Shown piece after piece: positions 45,317 to 54,688 of a stretch of 64,000 nt of DNA. Position 1 is the stretch's first letter, and every line of letters begins with the position of its first letter. The DNA comes from SbD1 sp039679945 (GTDB lineage: Bacteria; Desulfobacterota; Syntrophobacteria; Syntrophobacterales; Syntrophobacteraceae): contig JBDKTY010000028.1 in assembly GCA_039679945.1 (NCBI GenBank), positions 62,001-126,000 of the forward strand, given 5' to 3'. The notes beneath the pieces are model-generated. The model did not search any database and was not told the DNA's origin. It was given only the letters and a program-made list of their open reading frames with translations. Both the position numbers and the translations under genes were made by a program.

Positions 45317-46513
45317 CTACTTTCTCTCCACGATCGGTTCATAGGTGCAGCCGATCTCGCCGCAATAGTCGCCCACATATTCGGCCTCGGGCCTGTAGAG
45401 AGCGGGTTTGTCCTGGGCCTCGGCGAACTTTTCCTCGATTACGTGCGCGCACCATCCGGAAACTCTGGAGATGGCAAAGACAGCGGTCATAATGTCCACG
45501 GGAATTCCCATCATGGCGTAGACGGAGCCGCTGTAAAAATCCACATTGGTCCTGATGTTCGTCTTGCCGCGAGCCTGGAACTCCCGATAACCCGCATCCT
45601 CGATCGCGGTGAGATACTCGTACCAGTTTTCGTGGCCCGTCTTTTTGCCGAGCCGTTTGGACATTACCTTCAATATTTTGGAGCGGGGGTCGATCGTCTT
45701 ATAAACCGCATGCCCCATCCCCATTATTTTCTCACCCTTTTCAATTCTCGTTTTCACCCACTGGTCGATCTCATCCCTGGACTTGAGTTCGGATTCCACC
45801 TGAAGCAGCATCTTCATGACACGTTCGTTGGCGCCGCCGTGCAGACTGCCGGCAAGCGCCCCGACTCCCGCCGAGATTCCGGCATACATGTGGGCCTTTG
45901 TCGAGACCACCTCGCGACACGCAAAGGTGGATGCATTGAAGGTATGATCGGCATGCAGCACCAGGCATACATCCAGATCATTCGCAAACTCTCTGTCGGG
46001 CTTTTTCCCGGTGAGTTGCCATAGGAAATTGGCCGCGTGGGAAAGGCCGCTATCAGGCGGCAACGGTTTTTCCCCATTCCTTATCCGGTTCCAGGCAGCA
46101 ATCACCGCGGGCACGCGAGCGATCAGCCGCACGGCCTTTCGTACATTCGCCTCCCTGCTTTCATCCTGGAGTTCGGGATCGGCAATGCCCAGCAGCGGAA
46201 TGGCTGACTGGAGCACGTCCATTGGACCGGCTTGCCTGGGGATGCCCGCAAGACCGTCGATGACAAATGAAGGAACTTCACGGGATTGCACCACCTGACG
46301 CTCGAAGCGCTCAAGTTCGCCCTCTTTGGGCATACGACCATTCAACAGAAGGTAGGCTGTCTCCATGAAAGAGGAACGCTCCGCCAGTTCCTCGATCCTG
46401 TACCCGCGGTAAATCAGTACCCCGTTCTCACCGTCGATATAGCTTATCTTTGTATCGGCTACGGTGACACCTCTCAAGCCGATGTTTTTCACACGAACAG
46501 GAGTATCCGCCAT
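45317..46513 (-). CDS. gltA: Citrate synthase
   Basis: A 398-residue type I citrate synthase that condenses acetyl-CoA and oxaloacetate. Catalytic residues are visible: histidines in SLHGGANERV and in GMGHAVYKTIDPR, and the aspartate in NVDFYSGSVYAMMGIP. The segment LVLHADHTFNAST is typical of the family. The length and N-terminus (NIGLRGVTVADTKIS) are those of the bacterial 370-400 residue group that also includes methylcitrate synthases; the neighbouring aconitase favours citrate synthase. It lies 71 bp after aconitase. Confidence 0.93.
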   Translation of the reverse strand: MADTPVRVKNIGLRGVTVADTKISYIDGENGVLIYRGYRIEELAERSSFMETAYLLLNGRMPKEGELERFERQVVQSREVPSFVIDGLAGIPRQAGPMDVLQSAIPLLGIADPELQDESREANVRKAVRLIARVPAVIAAWNRIRNGEKPLPPDSGLSHAANFLWQLTGKKPDREFANDLDVCLVLHADHTFNASTFACREVVSTKAHMYAGISAGVGALAGSLHGGANERVMKMLLQVESELKSRDEIDQWVKTRIEKGEKIMGMGHAVYKTIDPRSKILKVMSKRLGKKTGHENWYEYLTAIEDAGYREFQARGKTNIRTNVDFYSGSVYAMMGIPVDIMTAVFAISRVSGWCAHVIEEKFAEAQDKPALYRPEAEYVGDYCGEIGCTYEPIVERK

Positions 46514-46584
46514 ATTTGGCCTCCGAATTATGTCCCAGCGGAATTCGGAACGTATCCCCGGACTCCGCGGTGGAGTTATCGAGT

Positions 46585-48519
46585 CTATACAAGCGCTGCT
46601 TTCACGAGATTGAGGGCTCCGCCGGCGATAAGCTGCCGGCGCATCCTGGACGACACGTCCAGAAGGACCGTGATGGTTTGTCCGTCGACTTGCACGGGCA
46701 ACTCGATATCCCCGTTAACCAGATGCTGGCGGATGTTTTCATAAACCACACCGGAGCCCCGACGAAATACGTCGTAGTCCTCGGGCTGTTTAAAGATCAG
46801 GGGCAAGATACCGAAATTGCACAGGTTAGCCATGTGTATCCGTGCGAAACCCTTTGCAATAACCGCCCGGACTCCGAGATAGCGCGGCGCGAGAGCCGCA
46901 TGCTCACGGCTCGATCCCTGGCCGTAGTTCTCGCCGCCCACGATCGTGACTGATCCCTTTTCTTTGCATTTAAGGTGAAACTCCGAATCGATTTGCGAAT
47001 ATACATACTCACTGATGGCCGGAATGTTCGACCTGAGCGGCAATATCTTGTTCCCGGCCGGCATGATGGTATCCGTCGAGATGTTGTCTCCCACCACCAG
47101 CACGACCTCCGTTTTCAGAGACTCCGGCAGCGGTTCGAACGAGGGTAGAGGAGCGATATTGGGTCCCCGCACGATTTCGGTTTTGCTCAGCTCATTCGTG
47201 GGCTGTATGATGGAAACGTCGTCCACGATATACCTTTCGGGGTCCGTGATTCTCGGATATTTCAACTCTTTTCCGAGATCCCTCGGGTCGGTGATAACCC
47301 CCTTCAGGGCTGCCGCGGCAACAGTCTCCGGCGAGCAGAGATAGACCTGATCATCCTTGGTTCCGGAGCGTCCCGGAAAGTTTCGGGGCATTGTCCGCAG
47401 GCTTACCTGTCCCGTTCCCGGAGCTTGCCCCATGCCGATGCATCCGAGGCATCCGGGCTCGTGTATGCGCCCGCCGGCCCTCAACAGCGGAAGGACTCCT
47501 CCCTGCGCGGCAATATTCTCGATCACCTGCCGGCTTCCAGGGTTCACGTTCAGGGAAGTCCAGGGAGCGGTATGCCGTCCATCCACGATCCTGGCAACCA
47601 CCATGAGGTCCCGGAAAGAGGAGTTGACACTGCTGCCCACGATTACCTGGTCGACCTTCAGCCCGGCCACCTCACGCACCGGCACGACATTTCCGGGAGA
47701 GCTGGGCTTTGCGATGAGCGGTTCGACTTGAGACAGGTCTATTTCGTCATATTCATCATAAGTGGCTCCCTCATCCGCCTGGAGATCGATCCACAGATCA
47801 CCCCTGCCCTGAGCTTCGAGGTAAGCCCTTGTATTTTCGTCCGAAGGAAAGATGGATGTCGTGGCTCCCAGTTCCGTGCCCATATTGCAGATGGTTTCCC
47901 GATCGGTGGCCGAGAGGCTTTTCACCCCCGGGCCGTAATACTCGACGATTTTGCCGATACAGCCTTTGACGCCGTAGCGCCTGAGCATTTCCAGGATAAC
48001 GTCCTTCGCGCTCACCCAATCAGGAAGTTCACCCGTGAGCTTTACCCCGAGAACCGTGGGACACGGGATGAAATAGGGCAGACCCGCCATCGCGAGCGCC
48101 ACGTCCAGTCCCCCGGCTCCGATTCCAAGGACAGAAACGCCCCCGGCTCCCGGTGTGTGACTGTCCGAGCCGACCAGGGTCTTCCCCGGGATACCGAATC
48201 TTTCCATGTGAACCTGGTGCGACACCCCATTTCCCGGCGGGCTGAAATGAAGACCGTAACGCGCGGCCGCGCTCTGCAGGTATCGGTGGTCGTCGGCGTT
48301 CTTGTTATCCGTCTGAAGAATGTTGTGGTCGACATATTGCACGGCCAGTTCCGCTTTTATCCGGTCCAGTCCGAGCGCCTCGAACTCCAGCATGGCCATG
48401 GTGCCCGTGGCATCCTGGAGAAGAATCTGGTCTATCCTGATGCCGATTTCCTCACCCGGCACGAGCCGGCCTTCCAACAGGTGAGCCTCGATTATTTTAC
48501 GCGTAAGGTTTCTTGACAC
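46585..48519 (-). CDS. acn: Aconitate hydratase
   Basis: A protein of about 644 residues, the length of the shorter aconitase type. It binds a [4Fe-4S] cluster through cysteines in LGCIGMGQ and at VYLCSPET, and shows GSDSHTPGAGGVSVLGIGAGG and EYYGPGVKSLSATDRETICN. The C-terminal swivel domain has GENYGQGSSREHAALAPRYLG. It isomerises citrate and isocitrate. I chose a GTG start because AGGAG lies about 7 bases upstream and the family N-terminus SRNLTRKIIEAHLLEG follows directly; an ATG 24 bases further upstream lacks this. First gene of the TCA cluster. Confidence 0.9.
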   Translation of the reverse strand: MSRNLTRKIIEAHLLEGRLVPGEEIGIRIDQILLQDATGTMAMLEFEALGLDRIKAELAVQYVDHNILQTDNKNADDHRYLQSAAARYGLHFSPPGNGVSHQVHMERFGIPGKTLVGSDSHTPGAGGVSVLGIGAGGLDVALAMAGLPYFIPCPTVLGVKLTGELPDWVSAKDVILEMLRRYGVKGCIGKIVEYYGPGVKSLSATDRETICNMGTELGATTSIFPSDENTRAYLEAQGRGDLWIDLQADEGATYDEYDEIDLSQVEPLIAKPSSPGNVVPVREVAGLKVDQVIVGSSVNSSFRDLMVVARIVDGRHTAPWTSLNVNPGSRQVIENIAAQGGVLPLLRAGGRIHEPGCLGCIGMGQAPGTGQVSLRTMPRNFPGRSGTKDDQVYLCSPETVAAAALKGVITDPRDLGKELKYPRITDPERYIVDDVSIIQPTNELSKTEIVRGPNIAPLPSFEPLPESLKTEVVLVVGDNISTDTIMPAGNKILPLRSNIPAISEYVYSQIDSEFHLKCKEKGSVTIVGGENYGQGSSREHAALAPRYLGVRAVIAKGFARIHMANLCNFGILPLIFKQPEDYDVFRRGSGVVYENIRQHLVNGDIELPVQVDGQTITVLLDVSSRMRRQLIAGGALNLVKAALV

Positions 48520-48836
48520 AGTCTTCTCCTGATATAGAAACATAACAATTACTTGCCATTACCGCCGCATACACCGCGAGAAAGCGCCGGCATGGGGCGA
48601 GAGCTTTCCCTGTCCCCGCTCGCGCGGAGGAAAAAACCGGAACGGACACTCGGGATGCATGAGTTTTCCAGACCGCTTTTCTGTCTGAAAGGTGACATTA
48701 CTCAGCGGAATACAAGATTTTGAGCCAAGCAAAACCTAAGATTGTGCAATGGTATTGTCAATTAAGATGCGAGGTTGGGACACTTCAGGGATGAGAGTCT
48801 GGCGCCCTTGAGGAAACCGCGGGGTGGAAAAACGAA
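48520..48836. other. Intergenic region upstream of aconitase
   Basis: About 320 bases with no gene; it should contain the promoter of the TCA cluster (minus strand). Inspection did not give a convincing -35/-10 pair. Confidence 0.35.
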
Positions 48837-48874
48837 AGGGACCGTTCACCGTACTTCACTGGAGAACAGTCCCT
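48837..48874 (-). terminator. Terminator of the HU gene
   Basis: On the minus strand AGGGACTGTTC pairs with GAACGGTCCCT with one mismatch, followed by TTCGTTTTTCC. The T-rich run and position 42 bases after the HU stop make it a likely Rho-independent terminator. Confidence 0.7.
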
Positions 48875-48915
48875 GGCAAATAACTCTATATAGGAAAGCA
48901 GAGGAGAGACCGGAA

Positions 48916-49188
48916 TTATTTTATCTTTTCACCGAGAGTCTTGCCGGCTTTGAACTTAACCACCTTTGAAGCAGGGATGCTGATCTTCTCGCCGGTTCGG
49001 GGATTGCGGCCTTCACGTTCCGACCTTGCCCCGATGCTAAACGTCCCAAATCCCACCAGGGTGATTTTATCTCCCTGAGAAAGAGCCTCGGAAACAGCAG
49101 AAACAAAACCATCGACAGCCTTTTCTGCCTGAGATTTAGTAATTCCGCTGGCACTCGCGATCTTCGCTACCAATTCCGCTTTCGTCAT
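48916..49188 (-). CDS. hup: DNA-binding protein HU
   Basis: A 90-residue histone-like protein. The N-terminus TKAELVAKIASASGITKSQA forms the dimer core. The DNA-binding arm has GFGTFSIGARSEREGRNPRTG, with the intercalating proline in RNPRTG. KVVKFKAGKTLGEKI ends the protein. HU compacts and bends DNA. I chose the ATG with GAGGAAAG about 4-8 bases upstream; another in-frame start adds five residues. Confidence 0.95.
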   Translation of the reverse strand: MTKAELVAKIASASGITKSQAEKAVDGFVSAVSEALSQGDKITLVGFGTFSIGARSEREGRNPRTGEKISIPASKVVKFKAGKTLGEKIK

Positions 49189-49622
49189 TTCTTTCCTCCT
49201 CAAAAAAAGTTAAACAACCCCCTCCTGGACATATTCCGATTTCTAATCCGCCCTTACTCCACCTCCTCTCGTACTATTCGCCCCTGCTTGACTTTTTACA
49301 AACCAAACCCCTCTTAGGAATCGATCCCGTACCGGCCCGCACTCCTTGGAACCGCCACTGCTCTGGCTCCAGATCGACAGGCTAGACGTTTTTATAATCA
49401 GATGGATGCCCTTGTCCATCAAAATCTACAAGAAAAATATAAAAACAGAACAGAATCTTAAGCGGTGACAATATTTCCCGGAAACACAAAGCGCAAGTGA
49501 AATTTTTAATGCCGGCTGCTTGGCGGCGATGGTTGCTTTTTCGCAAGTGCGGTTTTATAGAAGTAAGTGCAGGTCTATCCGTAGGAAGGTTTTATTAAAT
49601 GACTCTTCACAAGGAGACCGTC
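49189..49622. other. Divergent intergenic region, about 430 bases
   Basis: This lies between HU and the ABM-domain gene and should hold both promoters. It is AT-rich around 49395-49460. A TTGACT at about 49290 has no clear -10. No RNA gene is recognisable. Confidence 0.35.
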
Positions 49623-49910
49623 ATGACAGTTCGAGTATTGATCGAGAGGGAGGTGGAGCCGGGTCAAGAGAGAAAGCTGCAGCAGATCATGACCCAAATT
49701 CGGGTGACCGCGATGAAGGCCAAAGGGTATATCTCCGGCGAGACGCTGCGGTCCATGGAAAACCCCAGTAAATTTCTGGTGATCAGCAACTGGAACAGCT
49801 TCGAGGGCTGGAAGGCATGGGAAGAGGACCCCGAGCGCGCGAAAATCCAGCAGGAACTGGTCCCCCTGCTCATCAGCAAGGAAAAATGCACCGTTTTCAC
49901 GCACTTTTAG
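49623..49910 (+). CDS. ABM-domain (antibiotic biosynthesis monooxygenase fold) protein
   Basis: A 95-residue ferredoxin-like alpha/beta protein. It has the family pattern: VRVLIEREVEPGQERKLQQI, a central GYISGETLRS, then SKFLVISNWNSFEGWKAW, with the conserved tryptophans. Members include haem-degrading and quinone-forming monooxygenases and many of unknown role. No metal or haem-binding residues are decisive. AAGGAG precedes the ATG by 7 bases. Confidence 0.8.
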   Translation: MTVRVLIEREVEPGQERKLQQIMTQIRVTAMKAKGYISGETLRSMENPSKFLVISNWNSFEGWKAWEEDPERAKIQQELVPLLISKEKCTVFTHF

Positions 49911-50051
49911 TTCCCTCACCATCCCGCTCCCGCTCCCCCAGCCCTGACTGCGCGCAACCGCTCGCCCGCGCCGCCTCCTGAATGCCTCTTATCAGCAGCA
50001 GAGAATTATCTGTCCTTATCCGGGACGGGGAATAATCTGCCCCCCGTCCCA

Positions 50052-52202
50052 TTATTCCATCCCTCTTTGGACTTTATACACGCCTTTTTCATTTCTGAGA
50101 GCAGCCATCACCCGCTGGAGATGGTTCGAATCCCTTACCTGTATTCGGAGATGACACGCGCTGGAACTGTCCGCCTGCGGGGCCACCCGTAGACTGATCA
50201 CATTCACGTCCATTTGCCCGAGCACGGCATTCAAAGCAGCCAGGATGCCTTTTTCACCCGAATGCAGGATGCGAATCGCCACGGGGAATAGCTGTTCCGC
50301 GCCGGTATCCCACTGGACCTCGATAATTCTGCTCGGATCTCCCCGATCGATATTCTTGCATGTTATCCGATGAGCGGTAATTCCTCGCCCTCTTGTGATG
50401 TAGCCGAGGATCGGCTCTCCCGGCACGGGATTGCAGCAATGTGCCATGCGGATGAGTATGTCGTCGACACCCTTGACCTTCACCCCCTCCTTTTCTTTCG
50501 CGGGAGCGCCCTTGCGCTTCTCGACAACGATTTCATCCTTGAAGTGCTCTTCCTCGGCGGGCAGCGCGGTCAGCTTTCCGATCACCTGGTAAGCGGTGAT
50601 TTTGTGGAAACCGATGCTCGCCAAAAGGTCGTCCACGGTCCTGAGAGAAAAGGCTTTTGCTGCTTCAGCGAGTTCATGAGAATTCAGGTAGTTGTTGAAA
50701 TTGAGCCCTTTCTTCCTGAACTCCCGCTCGCAGATCTCCCGTCCGAGGGCGATGGTACGTTCCCGCTCCTCCGTCTTGAACCAGTGTTTGATCCTGCTGA
50801 TGGCCTTCGTGGACTTGACCTGCTTCAGCCAATCCTTGCTCGGCCTGTGATTGGCCGCCGTGAGGATCTCGACCGTATCCCCGTTCTGAAGCTCGTTGCG
50901 CAAGGGAACCAGTTTGCCGTTCACCCTCGCGCCAACGCACCTGTGGCCCACTTCGGTATGGACTTCATAGGCGAAGTCAACGGGCGTGGCGCCCCTGGGG
51001 AATGCCTTCACATCCCCATTCGGCGTGAAGACGTAGACTTCATCAGGGTAAAAATCTACTTTTACGGCTTCTATAAAGGCCCTTGGGTCACTCCATGCCT
51101 TGCTCAACTCCATCAACTGACGGAGCCAGGAAAAGCGCATGGTCTCTTCCTGATCATATTCGGCGAGTGGTTTACCTTCCTTATAGAGCCAGTGGGCCGC
51201 GATCCCCTCATTCGCTATCCTGTCCATCTCCTCGGTCCGGATCTGCACTTCCATCCGTTCCCGATACGGACCAATCACCGTCGTGTGAAGGGACTGGTAC
51301 ATGTTGGACTTGGGCTTGACGATATAGTCCTTGTATCTGCCTTCCACCGGCTCCCAGAGCGCGTGCACCAGGGCGAGAGTCTCGTAGCAGGATTTTACGG
51401 AATCCACAATCACGCGCACCGCGATGACGTCATAGATGCGGGACAGATCCAGCTTCTGCCGCTCCATCTTCCGATATATGCTGTAAATGTGCTTGGAACG
51501 GCCATAGATCCGCCCCTTCAAACCATATTCGGCCATCCCCGAAGTCAGGGTCTGCTGGATCTCATCAAGGTACCGGCGCCGGTCTTCCTCCGTCCTCTCA
51601 AGCCCCACCGCGATCTCATCATAGGCCTTCGGGTAGAAACACTTGAACGCGAGGTCCTCCAGTTCCTGCTTTATCCACTCTATTCCCAGCCTGCCGGCAA
51701 GCGGGGCATAGATATCGAGCGTCTCCTGGGCAATATCCCTGCCTGCATTGTCCGTCCGGTTCGCGGCGCTTCGGATGCCCGCCAGCCGGTCGGCAAGCTT
51801 TACGAGGACAACCCGGATATCCTGAGAGATCGCCAGGATCATTTTTCGGATGTACTCGGCCTGCCGCTCCTGGCGGTTGCTGTAAGCAATCTGGGTAAGC
51901 CTGGTAACACCCTGAACGATGCGCGCGACGTTCCCGCCGAACTGGCTCTCAAGCTCTTCCGCCGTGATGTATTTCCTGGCAAGCGAGTCGTGCAGAAGGC
52001 CGGCCGCGATGCTTTCCTCATCCAGACGCATTCTGGCGAGAATCCCCGCCGTCGAAAGCGGATGGTTCAGGTAGGGGCCCTTCGATGTGGCATTCTCTCC
52101 ACGATAAGCCCTCGCGGTAAAGACATAGGCCTTCTCGAGAAGCAGGATATTCGCCTTGGGATGGTAGCCCAGTATTTGATCTAACAGTTCAAAGAAGCGC
52201 AC
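50052..52202 (-). CDS. RelA/SpoT (p)ppGpp synthetase with altered hydrolase motif
   Basis: A 716-residue RSH protein. N-terminal HD domain residues H47 (NHPLS) and H71-D72 (LLHDS) are present, but the HDxxED motif reads HDSLAR, so E and D are replaced by A75 and R76. The synthetase domain follows (GRIYGRSKHIYSIYRKM, IYDVIAVRVIVD, KPKSNMYQSLHTTV), then TGS (FPRGATPVDFAYEVHTEVG) and a C-terminal ACT domain. It makes (p)ppGpp on starvation; the hydrolase may be weak or lost. Bifunctional Rel is the usual single enzyme in this kind of organism, so a second RSH may exist elsewhere. Confidence 0.9.
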   Translation of the reverse strand: MRFFELLDQILGYHPKANILLLEKAYVFTARAYRGENATSKGPYLNHPLSTAGILARMRLDEESIAAGLLHDSLARKYITAEELESQFGGNVARIVQGVTRLTQIAYSNRQERQAEYIRKMILAISQDIRVVLVKLADRLAGIRSAANRTDNAGRDIAQETLDIYAPLAGRLGIEWIKQELEDLAFKCFYPKAYDEIAVGLERTEEDRRRYLDEIQQTLTSGMAEYGLKGRIYGRSKHIYSIYRKMERQKLDLSRIYDVIAVRVIVDSVKSCYETLALVHALWEPVEGRYKDYIVKPKSNMYQSLHTTVIGPYRERMEVQIRTEEMDRIANEGIAAHWLYKEGKPLAEYDQEETMRFSWLRQLMELSKAWSDPRAFIEAVKVDFYPDEVYVFTPNGDVKAFPRGATPVDFAYEVHTEVGHRCVGARVNGKLVPLRNELQNGDTVEILTAANHRPSKDWLKQVKSTKAISRIKHWFKTEERERTIALGREICEREFRKKGLNFNNYLNSHELAEAAKAFSLRTVDDLLASIGFHKITAYQVIGKLTALPAEEEHFKDEIVVEKRKGAPAKEKEGVKVKGVDDILIRMAHCCNPVPGEPILGYITRGRGITAHRITCKNIDRGDPSRIIEVQWDTGAEQLFPVAIRILHSGEKGILAALNAVLGQMDVNVISLRVAPQADSSSACHLRIQVRDSNHLQRVMAALRNEKGVYKVQRGME

Positions 52203-52453
52203 TGTGTCTTCCCGTCCTGCTTAAGAATATTCGGTCCGTATAACCGAAAAACAGACCACGCAATATTTAGACGATTTCTAATATTAAGTGACCTCAGATA
52301 TCAATTCCAGCCTAAGACATCTTGAGGTTAAAGAATGGAAGACAAGGAAGAGCTTGGAAAGTTGCTATTACCGAGATTGAATGTCCAGTGTCCGCCATTG
52401 ATAGCTGGAACCCCGAAACGGTTCCATTTCATGCACGAGTATCTTAACCGCCG

Positions 52454-53533
52454 CTATGATTTGGTATTCTCACCCGTCATCTGCTCAACCTCGAGCATGA
52501 GCCGGTTCAAAAGTTCACCTTCCGGGACCTTTTCAATCCGCTCCCCCCTCTTGAACAGAATACCGATTCCCCGGCCCCCCGCTACCCCTACATCGGCCTC
52601 CCGGGCCTCACCGGGACCGTTAACCACGCATCCCATGATGGCCACCTTGAGCGGGGTCTTGATATTTCTCAACCGGGCTTCCGCTTCTTCCACCAGAGGA
52701 ATCAGATTGATCTCGGTGCGGCCGCAGGTCGGACAACTCACCAGTTCCACGCCCCGCTGACGAAGCTTCAACGAGCGGAGAATAGACCATGCGACGTGCA
52801 TCTCCTTCTCCGGATCGGCGGTAAGCGATACCCTAAGTGTATCACCAATTCCTTCAAACAGCAGGAAGCCTATACCAAGGGCGGATTTTATCGCACCTCC
52901 GACAACTGTGCCGGCCTCCGTTACACCCAGGTGAAAAGGGTAATCGGTCTTTTCAGCCAGAAGCCTGTAGGAGGCGATGGTGTCGATGACATCGGATGAC
53001 TTGAGCGAGATTTTCAGCAGTCCAAAGTCATTATCCTCAAAGAACCGGATATGGCGCAACGCGCTTTCCACCATCGCTTCCGGTCCCGGATGGCCATACT
53101 TTTCCAAAAGGTCCTTCTCCACCGACCCGCTGTTTACCCCTATCCGCACCGGAACATCGCGTTGCCTCGCGGCCGCGATGACCTTTATGACCTTCTCGGC
53201 GCCGCCGATATTTCCAGGATTTATGCGGATAGCGTCAGCCCCCGAAGTTATCGCGTTTATGGCCAACCGGTAATCGAAATGAATATCGGCTATGAGCGGG
53301 ATGCGGATCGATTTCTTGATTGCCGCCAACTGATCGGCGGCCTCCTGGTCCGGCACCGCCACACGGACGATCTCGCATCCGGCATCCTCGAGTCTTTTGA
53401 TCTGATCGACGGTTGACCGCCGGTCCCGCGTGTCCGTGTTAGTCATTGACTGCACGGATACGGGAGCATCCCCGCCAACCGCAACATCACCGATATGAAT
53501 CTGCCGGCTTGGCCGGCGCCTGATTTGTGTCAA
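52454..53533 (-). CDS. ispG: 4-hydroxy-3-methylbut-2-en-1-yl diphosphate synthase
   Basis: A 359-residue MEP-pathway enzyme that converts MEcPP to HMBPP with a [4Fe-4S] cluster. The N-terminus GDVAVGGDAPVSVQSMTNTD and the barrel segments LIADIHFDY, INPGNIGG and RIGVNSGSVEKD are typical. Cluster cysteines are in SCPTCGRTEI and GCVVNGPGEA. The start is a TTG with AGGGGA about 8 bases upstream. It supplies isoprenoid units, the raw material for the hopanoids suggested by the hpn genes. Confidence 0.95.
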   Translation of the reverse strand: MTQIRRRPSRQIHIGDVAVGGDAPVSVQSMTNTDTRDRRSTVDQIKRLEDAGCEIVRVAVPDQEAADQLAAIKKSIRIPLIADIHFDYRLAINAITSGADAIRINPGNIGGAEKVIKVIAAARQRDVPVRIGVNSGSVEKDLLEKYGHPGPEAMVESALRHIRFFEDNDFGLLKISLKSSDVIDTIASYRLLAEKTDYPFHLGVTEAGTVVGGAIKSALGIGFLLFEGIGDTLRVSLTADPEKEMHVAWSILRSLKLRQRGVELVSCPTCGRTEINLIPLVEEAEARLRNIKTPLKVAIMGCVVNGPGEAREADVGVAGGRGIGILFKRGERIEKVPEGELLNRLMLEVEQMTGENTKS

Positions 53534-53911
53534 AACAGATTCCCCTGCTCAAAGAAATTACCGCAACAAGCCCCGCCTTCACAGGCGGTATCCAGGTCCG
53601 CGAAGACTTCCCCGCATCGCTGGAACACACCATTACCCGCTTATACTTCGATACCTTTCGCGCGACGACTTTCCCCTCCGGACATCCAGGCGCCCGCTCT
53701 CGTTCGCCCTGAGCATCGGAGGGCAGAACTGGCCGGAGGATACGTGGCCGCGAAATCGTTTTCAAAATACGCCTCTTCCCGCGAAGGGGGGTATTTTCCC
53801 CACCAGCAGGAAAAGTCCACCGGTGGCAATACCGGATTCTATTGTAAAGAAACCGCGGCCCATTTCCAATGACCCGAAAGCGTAATGCGACGCGAGGCGA
53901 AAAGAAATCCC
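53534..53911. other. Intergenic region between ispG and the HD-domain gene
   Basis: About 380 bases. Small open frames exist on both strands, but none has a ribosome site together with recognisable protein character. I see nothing supportable here. Confidence 0.4.
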
Positions 53912-54511
53912 CTACCTGCTCCCGGAAGGATCGTTCCCCTTGTGCTTACCCCACCAGTCATCATGCCCCTTGAACCACCAGTCGGTTGAATCCGTCCGGG
54001 CAGCCTCCTCCGCGACCTTCTTTCCTATAGGCGTCGTAAGGCGCTGCATGGCAAAGTGTATCCATTTCGTCGCATAAACGTTTCCGAGATCGTTTTGTTC
54101 CTTAAGTTCCAGGATCAGATCCAACTGGTCGGCGTCGTGGGCCAGTCTCGATTCCTCGGTTTCCCGGTCGCGGTATTCAGCCAGGAGTTCCTTCAACTCA
54201 TCTCCGAAAGGAAGCGCCTCGGCCAGGTCGTCGACGGCCCCGCCTTCATCCACCGTGACATAGCGCTTGTTCACATAGTTCATATCCCCCGTACGCGCCT
54301 CGGGCACATCGTGGAAGAGCGCGAGACAGACAACCTTGAATGGATCGACATTGCCGGCGAGCCGCGCCAGGGTGAACCCTATCATGGCTACCCGGAAAGA
54401 GTGGTCGGCAACCGATTCCCGGCCTGATCCCAGGAACTGGAAACCCGACCGGGGCGTCTTTTTGAGCATGCCCAGTTCAAAAAAGAAATTCACTATCTTC
54501 CGATATTCCAA
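53912..54511 (-). CDS. HD-domain protein, YfbR/HDDC2-like nucleotidase
   Basis: A 199-residue HD phosphohydrolase. Metal ligands appear as VADHSFRVAMIG, LALFHDVPEARTGDMNYVNK and the later aspartate in LAHDADQLDL. This arrangement matches 5'-deoxynucleotidases of the YfbR/HDDC2 group, which dephosphorylate dNMPs, although the substrate is not proven. It starts at TTG with AGGAG about 6 bases upstream. It is divergent from ilvH. Confidence 0.85.
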   Translation of the reverse strand: MEYRKIVNFFFELGMLKKTPRSGFQFLGSGRESVADHSFRVAMIGFTLARLAGNVDPFKVVCLALFHDVPEARTGDMNYVNKRYVTVDEGGAVDDLAEALPFGDELKELLAEYRDRETEESRLAHDADQLDLILELKEQNDLGNVYATKWIHFAMQRLTTPIGKKVAEEAARTDSTDWWFKGHDDWWGKHKGNDPSGSR

Positions 54512-54688
54512 TGCAAACTCCTGCCGGGTATAGGTGATTTTCCCGCCGGGAGAACATTTTCCGATCCCGCCGGGAACGCCTGAAACATCATTGCGCTTTA
54601 AAAGCTTGGTTAATATTGATAATATCTTCAGAAATCAAATGAATTCAAGAGCTCTCCGACAACTCGGATCTGGAGGTTTCAAAGCTAA

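Noticed and set aside
47425..48516. Open frame opposite aconitase
   Set aside because: Antisense to a conserved enzyme; composition is that of a GC-driven shadow frame.
50370..52184. Long open frame opposite the RelA/SpoT gene
   Set aside because: Antisense to a conserved gene, without domains or ribosome site.
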